From Linum tenue (taxonomy: Eukaryota > Streptophyta > Magnoliopsida > Malpighiales > Linaceae): a DNA stretch of 64,000 nucleotides. Of this stretch, positions 56,036 to 64,000 are shown piece after piece; within the stretch, counting starts at the first letter, position 1; the number at the start of each line of letters is the position of its first letter. The DNA lies in NCBI GenBank assembly GCA_946122785.1, contig CAMGYJ010000003.1, forward strand, positions 25,065,811-25,129,810, written 5' to 3'. The translations under genes were made by a program, and so were the position numbers. The notes under the pieces were generated by a model. It saw only the letters and a program-made list of their open reading frames with translations. It was not told where the DNA came from and ran no database searches.

Positions 56036-57353
56036 TCCCCTCCCCCTTCAAACCAACCTTGTCCTCAAGGTTGCAGCTAAATTCCATCTCCTCGACCATC
56101 CGCTTTCTTCGTTTCCAATTGCGATCGATCCCACAATTGGCTTCTTCTCCAGCAACTTCAATGTCTCTTGGCTCTTCTCCAATTACGTGGCACATGTCGC
56201 GTCCTCCATAGCTTGACATGTATTCTTCCTTTTTGTCGAAATCGATAAAGAAAGAATCGGAGAACTGTTCTCCCTTGTGACCCTCCTTTCCTCTAAGTGC
56301 GTTGGGTCTAAACTCATTTGAGAGCCCACTAGCTAATTCTTTAGACTCATCTCCCATTTCCCCCATGCCCATATACTTTAAAACATAGCCCACATTAGGC
56401 TCACTTTCTCCATGTAGACGCGGCCCAGATTCTTCAAATTCTGGCCCATAGCCTGGCCCAGACTCGACCCACCTGAATCCACACTCTGGCCCGCTATTCT
56501 TTGCCTCTCGGTCTAAATAAAACCCAGTAGCCTTTATCTCTTGAAATGGACCAAGAGTAATCACATTTGGCAGATCTCTTTGGCCCAACCAAAACCCCAC
56601 TACTCCCTCCTTTCTTGCATGCGGCCGCCCCAAGCTTTGATGGTTTTCCTCCAGAAAACGGCCCACTCGCCTAGGCCCATCGGGATGTGCAGTCCGAGTA
56701 GCAACGCGGCCCATCGGTGACCTGACCTGCTGCCTTGCGGCGCCGACAGAGTGAGGGTTTGCACGGAGAGACGAGCCGCCGTCCTCCATCTCCTTCGTTG
56801 TGCCGCCCTTCCCCACTTCCTTCGTCGGCGTCTCGCACGGAGGTTGTCCACCTCCATCTTTCTTCTCCTTCTCCGTCAACGCGCGAGGAAGCTCACTGTC
56901 ATCACCACCTGCTCCCTCCTCCTTCTTCTTCTTCCCCGGAAGCAGATCGATCCTCCCCCGGCAAGAAGGCTCGCATGGCTCCACCCAACACGAACTGAAC
57001 TCCAAGCTCCTGCTCGCTTGTGCCACTGCCGCCGGCGAGCCTCCGTGGGCGAGCGCCGCCCCGTCACCCGTGGCGCCACGCCCACCGCCAGCTGCGGCCG
57101 CCTCCCTTGACAAGACAGTTGCCGCCGCGCTCGGCGGCCCTTCCCGCGGCAGCGCCTCGAGCGCGCGCCCTCCTACCACCACCTGCCGCGGCGCCGCCGT
57201 CGATCGCCCGGCCGGGTCGCCTGCCGCCTCCGCCTGCCCGCCCTTCGCGGGGCAGTCCTCCTCGCACGCCTCAGCTTCCCGGTCGGCGCAGAGAGCGTCA
57301 ATCCGCTGCAGCAGCCGTGTCCAAGAGGGATCAGAGAGCCTTGCAGAGCTCAT
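55950..57353 (-). CDS. 467-residue ORF of the young non-autonomous element, function unknown
   Basis: The ATG follows the primer-binding site directly, the normal gag position. Residues 1-30 (ARLSDPSWTRLLQRIDALCA) are helix-like. Residues 30-160 are GC-rich and Ala/Gly/Glu/Arg-rich, residues 130-200 are Lys/Glu/Gly-rich, and residues 230-430 are Gly/Glu/Asp-rich with no repeat. Near the C-terminus, NLEDKVGLKGEG resembles the last residues of chromovirus pol polyproteins, just ahead of the polypurine tract, suggesting descent from a chromovirus whose gag-pol was replaced. The end (YYDIFIIIVIIRI) is LTR-encoded. I recognise no gag, zinc knuckle, protease or enzyme domain. Base composition in 56740-57350 is much more GC-rich than the surroundings, which may mark a captured host segment. 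A frame open for 467 codons fits a very recent insertion. Confidence 0.7.
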   Translation of the reverse strand: MSSARLSDPSWTRLLQRIDALCADREAEACEEDCPAKGGQAEAAGDPAGRSTAAPRQVVVGGRALEALPREGPPSAAATVLSREAAAAGGGRGATGDGAALAHGGSPAAVAQASRSLEFSSCWVEPCEPSCRGRIDLLPGKKKKEEGAGGDDSELPRALTEKEKKDGGGQPPCETPTKEVGKGGTTKEMEDGGSSLRANPHSVGAARQQVRSPMGRVATRTAHPDGPRRVGRFLEENHQSLGRPHARKEGVVGFWLGQRDLPNVITLGPFQEIKATGFYLDREAKNSGPECGFRWVESGPGYGPEFEESGPRLHGESEPNVGYVLKYMGMGEMGDESKELASGLSNEFRPNALRGKEGHKGEQFSDSFFIDFDKKEEYMSSYGGRDMCHVIGEEPRDIEVAGEEANCGIDRNWKRRKRMVEEMEFSCNLEDKVGLKGEGMIETHGFYYDIFIIIVIIRIHLDMVSSH

Positions 57354-57371
57354 GTTGGCTCTGATACCAAA

Positions 57372-57730
57372 TGATAGAACCTGGGATTAGGGTTCTATCG
57401 AGAATTGGGGATTTAGGGATTAAGAACAGAATTAGGGATTTGAGATTGGGATTAGGAGAGGAAGAACAGAATAAGAATCGGCCGAAGCCTTTGATTTGGG
57501 ACGAAGAGAAATTAGGAGATACGGGAAGCTTAGGGTTTGGGAGGATAATTCTTTAACTGATTTCTGCTTAATTGAACAAAAGACCCAGAGTACATATTTA
57601 TAACGAAAGACTCGAAAAAACCTAATAGACTATCCTAATATGACTCAATGACTACTAACCATATCTAGATGAATCCTAATAATAACTATAATAATAAAAA
57701 TATCATAATAGAAACCGTGGGTTTCTATCA
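57372..57730 (-). repeat. LTR (5' on the minus strand) of the young element
   Basis: 359 bp, apparently identical to 55677-56035. It is followed on the minus strand by the primer-binding site. Confidence 0.93.
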
Positions 57731-59111
57731 GGAAGGAGTTTCTCTAATTAATTATTATTTTTATTCCTTGTTGGATGGGAAGACGCGGCACCGCGGATTT
57801 AAAAACGGTGCTGCTGAATTAAAAACGGAACCGCGAGAAAGCCCAACGGTACCGCTATACTAGCAAACGACAGTGTTTAATAGTAAACAGTGTCGCGGAA
57901 GAAAAAAACAAAGGGAGCTGGTTGGGGAAGAAAACGACACCGCAAGGCTGGAAGCAGAGTCGTTTAATATTAAAAAGATGTCGCAGGTAGAATCAAGCGG
58001 TGTTGTTCAGCTAAAAACGACACCGCTTAAGGCATCAACAACGCCGCGATATTACTAAGCGAGGCGTTCGAGACCATACCACAGCGGGTTGGATTTTGGC
58101 GAGGCCTGGCAAGACCAACGGCACTGCAAGACGAGAACAAAGGTACCGTTTGGTTGAAAAAAACAATGTCGCGGAATGGAAAACGACATTGTTTGTCAGC
58201 ATCGATTAGTGAAAAGCGATGCCGCGGAAAGGTAAAACGACACCGCGGCAGTGGATAAGAGTTCGGCCAAAGGCGGCCCGCCAAGCCCAACGACAGCGCA
58301 AGATTGGAAAACGACGTTGTATGATGGGCTAACGGTGTTGTTGGTCAAACCGGGTCGAGGCAATTGAGTTGTGATTATAAAACGGCATCGATTAGTGAAA
58401 GGTGATGCCTCAGTATTGGTGAAACGACATCGTTACATGGACAAGGTTGTAGGATTTGGCTCAACGTCGTTTCGCCAAGTTTCTACAAACAGGAGCGGTT
58501 TCGATGGCACGTGATTATCACGCAACAAGGAGGAAGTTACCTGCACGGTTGACGAGAATGAAGATGTGGGAAACAAAGGCGCGAAGGCGGTTACCACGAC
58601 TACGGGCAGAAGATTGCAGTATAAACATCAGGAAGAGAGAGAAGCTCAAGACGGCAAAATCAAATCACAAACTGCACCGTCGTAGATTATAAGTTTTTCT
58701 ATCTAGTTTTCGTAGAACCGCTCTGTCAAAGACCTCCTTTGCAGAGTCGTAGTAGTCGTAGTTGCGAAGCTCTCCAGAGGAACCTCCATAGGAGTAGAGG
58801 TAACGTAGTTTAGAACACTCCTGGTTCGATTTTCTGGTTATTCGCCGAACACCCTCGTTCGAACGTAGTTTGGAGAGGTGGTGAACCGAATAACGATTGT
58901 TTGATTACAAGTCAAAGGGGCATCGATCAAATCAACATCACCTACGCCTACGCCGGAGGTGGATATTTGACGGTCGTCTTAATTTCTGTGTAATCGATCA
59001 AATCAACGGCGCCGACATTCGGCGGCGGATATTTGTCGATTTTTCTGACTTTGTGTTTGTGCTTACTTGAAAACAGTGCGCATTGAACACGCGAGTTTCG
59101 CCAACGAAACA

Positions 59112-59393
59112 ATTGACTAAACAGGTTGGCTTGATACAAGCTATTCCATTTCTGGTAAGTTTGTCCGTGTTGGCAACTCGTTCATATCATGACGTTGTAA
59201 GAAACAGGCTAGTGGCCCTTACCTCAAGTTTTCGGTGTACTTCGGTTCCAAAGAGTAATATGAAAATTGTCCTTTTATTCAAAATTATGGAAGAAAAATC
59301 GTAAGTTTCTAGCGCCAAATAACATGATATGCTCTACACAGTAGCACGATACATGAAACATGATGATACTATGTGAACATGTCTTGTGCAACA
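59112..59393 (+). other. Short copia continuation and spacer
   Basis: The first 50 bases continue the copia RNase H frame (GWLDTSYSISGK) interrupted by the Tat element. After about 59160 no similarity is visible. Confidence 0.6.
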
Positions 59394-60690
59394 CTAGGGC
59401 TTAGTTAGCGATACAATGACATTCACATAGTTAGCTTCCTCCATGGCCATCCAATTTGAGAGAATAACTCCATATCTCAGGAATATCTCATCCATAATTT
59501 TCCTTTGTGGACCAAACTGACGGACTAGTAGTGGTTCCATCACCGCCCTGATGCACCTCGCCACATTGCGCCCACCGTCTTGTAGGGATTCAGGCAAGTC
59601 TACTTCCCCTTCATGGGGATTCCAACTGGATTCCCAAACCTCTAGACGCTCAATGGTGAAAGTGCCCTGTTTTTGGACTTCAACTTGTACTTCCATAGGG
59701 GATGGCATGTAAATTGGAAGATTGAAGGAATCCAGTTTCGTTTGATCTATCAATCCCTGAGGAGTAACACAACATAATCATAAGATTACAAAGACACAGA
59801 ACATCCTAATAGTTATAGAGCATCAATATATTTCAGTTCACCATACATCGAAGGCCATTTGGTTGAGTACATCAGACAAGAGTTCGAGGAGATAAATGCA
59901 TTGCACGGTGGATGGGCCTTGACTTTCCTTCCCAATAATGCAAAAAGAATTCGCCCTCCTCGCACCAGTTCTTGCGCCCTTCAGCTCAGAAAGAACGAGA
60001 AGTCTGTCTGGAATTGAGTGTAGTAGGCTTTCAGGACATCTGGTGGGCTGCTCCTCCCAATGGAAATGTTTCCCTTATTCATCTCTTCTAGTCCTGGAGG
60101 AACTCGAGAAAGCCAGTGGAGACTATAGGACGAGTGAATGAAGTGAAGAGTGTCGGATGGGAAAAGCTTGCCGTAGAAAGATCCTGGCACTCCATTGAAG
60201 AACATCGGTAGCTCGATCCCCAATTCCTGCTTCATCTTCTCTGTGAACCTGTGCTAGGACCTGAAGACACTGTTGAAGTCATTTCCAGGGAGGTCATTCA
60301 GAAAAACCTGAAACTCGAGAGATACGTGACCTAACTTCCTTCTTACTTTGTCTAGTGCTTTGATGAGTTCTGACACAGCGAAAAGAGTGTTGGGTCCTGA
60401 AGCGCATCCCAGGTCGGCGATCGCTAGATTCCGTCCGGAGAAGTTGGAGCTGCTGACGAGCCCCATAGCGGCTTCCTCTATTATGGGCTGGGTCATTGAT
60501 ATCACCGGCCTTCCGCTGTGAAAAGAAGAAAGGAGCGGGCAGAATCTCAAATTGACGTACTACTTTAACTCTCTGGGTCGATTTCAAACAGATCGGACTG
60601 TCTCATGTAATTTACCTGGGACAAGGAGTTGGCAGCATAGCTTGTGTCTTCCGTTCCACCATTCATATGAAGCACATGCGCCATTTCCAT
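59394..60690 (-). pseudogene. SABATH carboxyl methyltransferase pseudogene
   Basis: Three exons on the minus strand: 60690-60616 (HVLHMNGGTEDTSYAANS), 60515 to about 59855, and 59756-59394. Family motifs are LAIADLGCASGPNTLF (SAM-binding), FQVFLNDLPGNDFNSVF, FNGVPGSFYGKLFPSDTLHF, SSYSLHWLSRVPPGLE and, near the end, GRNVARCIRAVMEPLLVRQF. SABATH enzymes methylate carboxyl groups of salicylate, benzoate, jasmonate, IAA or similar acids, or purine nitrogens in caffeine synthesis. The substrate cannot be told here. Defects are an extra base or bases at the start of exon 2 (frameshift near 60505), a TAG near 60254, a TGA near 59980 and a base loss near 59925. Nearly the full family length remains, so this is a degraded whole gene and not a processed copy (introns are kept). 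Confidence 0.88.
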
Positions 60691-60795
60691 CTCCGACAAT
60701 TGCCTCTTTTAGACCGAAGCTAAGAAGCCTGCAATTGCAAATGGGACAGCTTCCTTCTTTAAATAGAAGAGGTGGCAACTACTTGCGTCATTGTA

Positions 60796-61654
60796 TTTTT
60801 TTTTTTTACAAAGGGAATACTTGCATTGCACTTTGAATGATCAATTACAAGAGAGCCAACAAAGCAAACCAAAAATAGAACAAGGACAGAAAAACAGAAG
60901 CACAAAGATGCTCAATCTGAGCTTCAGAAATACAACAAGAAGAGCACAAAACTCAGAAGGAGTCATCCACCAAAGGATCTTAAACACTTGAACTAGAAGC
61001 AGTAAACACTGAAAGCTCTCTTGCAATCAAAACAAACGAAGTAGCACCAAGCGCAATCAGCTCGTCCGATCCGACCGAGTCCATGACTATTGAACACAAT
61101 GTCATTAGCCGCCTCCTGGGAGTCGCTCAAAGACGCTCAACACAGTGAATCACGGGTGAGAGATTACATGGCGGTGGACAGAGATGAGGATCGAAATGCT
61201 CCGAGCTGAAGAGGCAAGGGAAGACGAGGCTCCAAGACTTGGTCAAGGGAAGCAGAAGAACCCAGATCCCCAGATCAAAGAACTGAACCCACGAGCAGCA
61301 AGGCTAGATTCTGCATTCCATCCTCCGTCAGCCACCAAGATGCAGAACAACCACCTGGGAAGAACGAAGGGGAAAACCAGAGAATCGATTCACCACAAAA
61401 GCTAATAAACCGACCATCATGAGGGAAGACCCAAGATGCATAACCCAGCCCCAAAGGAGAGCAAATCCCAACAAAAAACCCTAGAACAGGGGAGCGAGAT
61501 GCCAAGAATGGCTTGAAAAGCTTGAAAGCAGAAAAGCAGAGTGAATAAACATCAAAATCAAAAACAAGGAAGCAAATAAAGGGAGAAGGATGGAAGGAAA
61601 AAGGATGGGCTACCGCCGGTCACCAAGAGATGCCGGCGGCAGCCCTGGGGAGTT
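60796..61654 (-). mobile_element. Poly(A) retroposon inserted upstream of the SABATH pseudogene
   Basis: On the minus strand the insert ends in a run of 12 A (60796-60807). It is flanked by TCATTGTA at 60788-60795 and 61655-61662, an 8-bp target duplication. About 860 bp with no open frame of note and no intron signals that I can support. It may be a non-autonomous LINE-mobilised element or a 5'-truncated LINE end. It begins about 105 bp upstream of the SABATH start codon. Confidence 0.75.
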
Positions 61655-61662
61655 TCATTGTA

Positions 61663-61989
61663 GAAAGGCCGCAGCAGTAGTACCACATGTCTAACATCGA
61701 ACGTGGCTAAATGGAAGCCATATTTGAGTTTCCCTTTTCTTTACAAGGCTATCATTTCTAACTGCTCTTGACTTCTACTGATAGACTCATCTCAACTTGG
61801 ATGTTAAGCCATCCAATCCATCGACACAAGCACATGTAAAAGGTCCCCACAACAAAATGGCCTACCTAGCAAGCATGTTAAATGACTGGTCATTAGATGA
61901 AGTGGGGAAGGATGGAGTCAGTACCTACCCAGTATGGTCGTTTTTCGCTGTTTTGGGAAGTGTTGCAAGGTTGCAGCAAGGATAGAGGA
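61663..61989. other. Spacer, nothing recognised
   Basis: Continues the region upstream of the SABATH pseudogene. No gene or repeat end could be supported. Confidence 0.4.
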
Positions 61990-62690
61990 TGATGACAAGG
62001 AGAGGTGGGCATGTAACAAATGTGATTGATCGGATTTGATTTATGAATTGGTGGATTTATGCATTGTATCAAATTGATTGATGGATTGAAATCGTTACAG
62101 AAGGTTTTAATGCTATGCCGAGAACTAGTTGATCCCAACAACTCGAGTTGTTGGGAGAGGTCCAATTGTGGATCATATGTCATTGACTAACATATGGATC
62201 CAAGTGACATCTAAACATTAGACCACGATATATTTTGAAAAATTTAGATACTAAAATGTCATGATAATTTTTTTTTTGTAAATACTATTTATTAGCCAAA
62301 TCTTTTCCGCATTCTTGGTTATTAGTCAAGCCTATTGAATCACTAATAATTAGCTAAATATTTTGTAATGCATCAAAATATTAGCCTTTTTTGTAGTATC
62401 GTAATAATTTTGTACCTCTTTTCTTAGTAAAAATTCTAAAGTTTTGGAATGTTGACCTCCATGTGTCTCTTTCAAGTCAGTACCATGTTGGCAAGTCAAT
62501 ATTACTAACAAAATTGATAACTGAAAGTTTAATATTTGACTAAAAATTAGTAACTCTATAGGTTTGGCTAATAAAAAATGTGGGAAAGGTTTTGCTAAAA
62601 ATTAGTATCTACTCAAAAATTTTATGTCCCAAAATATAATTTTTCAATAATATTTTTAGTAAAAAAAAAAAAAGCTTCATATGAATAAAA
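61990..62690. mobile_element. Diverged copy of the TGGATT-rich hAT MITE, with an insertion
   Basis: Segments 62030-62270 and 62620-62690 match the element at 13789-14247: ATTGGTGGATTTAT words, then CCAAGTGACATCTAAA, ATTTTGAAAAATTTAGATAC and AATAATATTTTTAGTA. Ends are not definable. A second foldback (62279-62611) is inserted in it. Confidence 0.55.
62279..62611. mobile_element. Foldback MITE inside the hAT-MITE copy
   Basis: The left arm TAAATACTATTTATTAGCC and the complement of the right arm (TAGATACTAATTTTTAGCA) match imperfectly over about 80 bp, including TATTAGCCAAACC-like and CACTAAT words. No ORF and no clear target duplication. Confidence 0.55.
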
Positions 62691-63196
62691 AGCCTATAAT
62701 TGAGGGTTTATGTCGATTGTGTCACTATGTTTTGTATATTAAAGTTGTATGCCAAAGTTTAGAAATCAACCTTATACAATTTACTTACTAAATAAATTTC
62801 TCGAGAACTCGAATTATCATAATGAAACAAATCTTTACACTTATGAAGTAATCAATCATATGAGTTTTCTCCTACTTCACTAGCTCCACATTTGACATTT
62901 GTCATGTGCAGAAGATTGCTTAATGCCGATTAGAGTTGGAAATTGTCAGTAGTCCAATCCCACAATTGCCGACACTGTCAGTTCTTGTATTAACTAATCA
63001 ACAACTATTTTCAGCCTTTTCAGGTCAACTGATGATGATTAGGACTTCAATAACTACTCTCTTTGGACATTGAAATCTTGAACTCTCGACGAGAGAGTCT
63101 TTTTTGTCTATGGTATAAGTAAATTTATGATACCTTTTCGACAAGAGTAAAATTCATGAATGACCTTTTTAACCCTTTGCAGCGTGACAGCCATAG
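62691..63196. other. AT-rich intergenic DNA, nothing recognised
   Basis: No gene, RNA or repeat end could be supported. Confidence 0.4.
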
Positions 63197-64000
63197 TGAT
63201 ATGATCCCAAATGGTCCATTGTACACGTTTAAATTACTTTACGAAGAAGCTATCGAAGTTGGGAAGAAGAAAGGCAGAATTTGGCCAAGTCAAAATCCGT
63301 GTTCAGGGTACATACTTTGGAGGCATGGTTCTCTCAATTGGTTTGGTGGAAATTCCAGTTCAAGGGCTTGTTTTACAGACAAATTGCCATGTTTCCAATG
63401 GTATGCTTTGTGGATCCAGAAGATGTGATTAAGGTTGTTTTCCAAGGCCTCAAAGTTGCTACCTCAAAACTGGAAAACTGCCAGAAAATGACTTAAGGCA
63501 GAAAACTGTTTTATGAAGCCTACTTTGGAGCTTAATTCGAGGAGTATGTATCTGATTCAAGTCCAAAGGCTTCCACAACATGAAACTAGGTATGTTTATC
63601 TACCAAGAGAAGGAATCAGATGAAGAATTGGAGTTCGGGAAGGCCTCGAACGAAGGGCGCGAAGTTAGTACGAAAGCTGCCTTTTGACTGTTTTGCTGGC
63701 AGCTTACTTGTGCGCCAAGAAAGGAAGTTTATGGCCGAATTTTGAGTCCTTTTTAGAGTTTGTTTTTTACCATAATTGTTTCCTAGTTCTATTAGGTTTG
63801 TATTAGGTTTTCTTGGCTATAAATAACCTTCTATTTACGTTGTAAAAACTTAGACTTTGATTAATCGAATTGAGAACCTTTTGGTTTTTGTGCAAGTTGC
63901 GACTTGTGTTGAGTTTGGTGGATTCCAAGCTCGTGAGCGCTTGTATTGATTGAATAGTCACCTCAATCGTGGTCGGGCATCTACCTTTTATACCAATCGA
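63197..64000 (+). repeat. Partial LTR of the TGATATGATC gypsy family, cut by window end
   Basis: It starts TGATATGATCCCAAATGG. Blocks matching the LTR at 32633-33349 follow: GGCAGAATTTGG, ACTTTGGAGGCAT, GAAACTAGGTATGTTTATCT, TATGGCCGAATTTT. No polypurine tract precedes it, so it is a 5' LTR or a solo LTR. The end is outside the window. The short frames inside are not genes. Confidence 0.75.

Larger units (their letters stand above)
55677..57730 (-). mobile_element. Young non-autonomous LTR retrotransposon with one long ORF
   Basis: Two 359-bp LTRs (55677-56035 and 57372-57730) look identical by eye, running from TGATAGAACC to TTTCTATCA on +. The exact 5-bp target duplication GGAAG flanks the element. 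Orientation is minus: a primer-binding site matching initiator tRNA-Met (minus-strand TTTGGTATCAGAGCCAAC, 57371-57354) follows the LTR at the right, and a polypurine tract (minus-strand GAAGGGGGAGGGGA, 56049-56036) precedes the LTR at the left. TATAAATA lies in each LTR on the minus strand (near 57600 and 55905). There is no RT or integrase. It inserted into the 3' LTR of the Tat element. Confidence 0.95.
36263..59111 (+). mobile_element. Giant Tat/Ogre-type Ty3/gypsy retrotransposon with antisense PMD genes
   Basis: LTRs at 36263-37862 (1,600 bp) and 55454-59111 (1,599 bp once the nested element and its target duplication are removed) both start TGTTGACACC and end CGAAACA. Target duplication is GTTGA (36258-36262) against ATTGA (59112-59116), inside a copia fragment. 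The internal order is gag, protease, RT, RNase H, second archaeal-type RNase H and integrase (37896-45144, +), then two PMD genes on the opposite strand (48241-45705 and 54580-50288), then a G-rich polypurine tract (55442-55450). The dual RNase H and size (about 20 kb without later insertions) place it in the Tat lineage. The LTRs differ at scattered sites, so it is not recent. All major frames are broken. Confidence 0.92.
55454..59111 (+). repeat. 3' LTR of the Tat element, interrupted
   Basis: The two parts 55454-55676 and 57731-59111 together match the 5' LTR at the same length (within one base). The non-autonomous element 55677-57730 and its duplicated GGAAG split it. Small differences from the 5' LTR are scattered throughout. 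Confidence 0.92.

Noticed and set aside
56735..57390. Plus-strand frames of up to 196 codons in the young element
   Set aside because: They lie in GC-rich DNA opposite the 467-codon ORF. The primer-binding site, polypurine tract and TATA all point to the minus strand.
61184..61505. Frames of 73-76 codons on both strands
   Set aside because: Inside the poly(A) retroposon, with no domain and overlapping in opposite directions.

Overview
The window is nuclear DNA from a flowering plant, most likely a eudicot. It has GT-AG introns, AT-rich intergenic DNA, plant-only gene families (endo-beta-mannanase, SABATH methyltransferase, plant mobile domain) and dense layered transposons. Only two host genes look intact: a nine-exon chloroplast ERA-type GTPase (10662-12939, +) and a five-exon secreted GH5 endo-1,4-beta-mannosidase (18111-19989, +). 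A third host gene, a SABATH carboxyl methyltransferase (59394-60690, -), is a pseudogene.

Left part (1-15.1 kb). After AT-rich DNA come a hAT-type element with an 8-bp target duplication (1696-2316) and a pair of interleaved foldback MITEs (2372-3113). A ~7.3-kb Mutator-like element follows (~3200-10553). It carries a decayed plant mobile domain (PMD) gene facing a decayed transposase-SWIM-OTU gene, and its right end lies about 110 bp from the ERA start codon. Downstream of ERA is a cluster of three hAT-like elements, one inserted inside another (13148-15073).

Middle part (15.1-36.2 kb). A long-terminal-inverted-repeat element precedes the mannanase gene. Beyond it lie foldback and hAT elements, two decayed LINE fragments, and a Ty3/gypsy family in which the gag-protease region runs straight to the polypurine tract with no reverse transcriptase. 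One compact member (31028-33349) keeps both LTRs, a primer-binding site, a polypurine tract and a perfect target duplication. A Copia reverse transcriptase fragment (35685-36262) closes this part.

Right part (36.3-59.1 kb). A 22.8-kb Tat/Ogre-type Ty3/gypsy retrotransposon is inserted in the Copia fragment. It has 1.6-kb LTRs, gag, protease, RT, RNase H, a second archaeal-type RNase H and integrase on the + strand. Downstream of integrase, on the opposite strand, are two PMD genes, each with a TATA-like box, several introns and a coiled-coil-like C-terminus. A solo LTR of the gypsy family above interrupts the second PMD gene. A 2,054-bp non-autonomous LTR retrotransposon, with LTRs that look identical and a 467-codon ORF, sits inside the 3' LTR. 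After it come the SABATH pseudogene, a poly(A) retroposon in its upstream region, more MITEs and a partial LTR running off the window.

The strongest candidate for something unusual is the Tat-type element with two antisense, intron-bearing PMD genes. Antisense introns cannot be spliced from the genomic RNA, so such genes could be copied with their gene structure intact. PMD genes sit in two unrelated transposon classes in this one window. The second candidate is the very young non-autonomous element at 55677-57730, whose protein I cannot assign.
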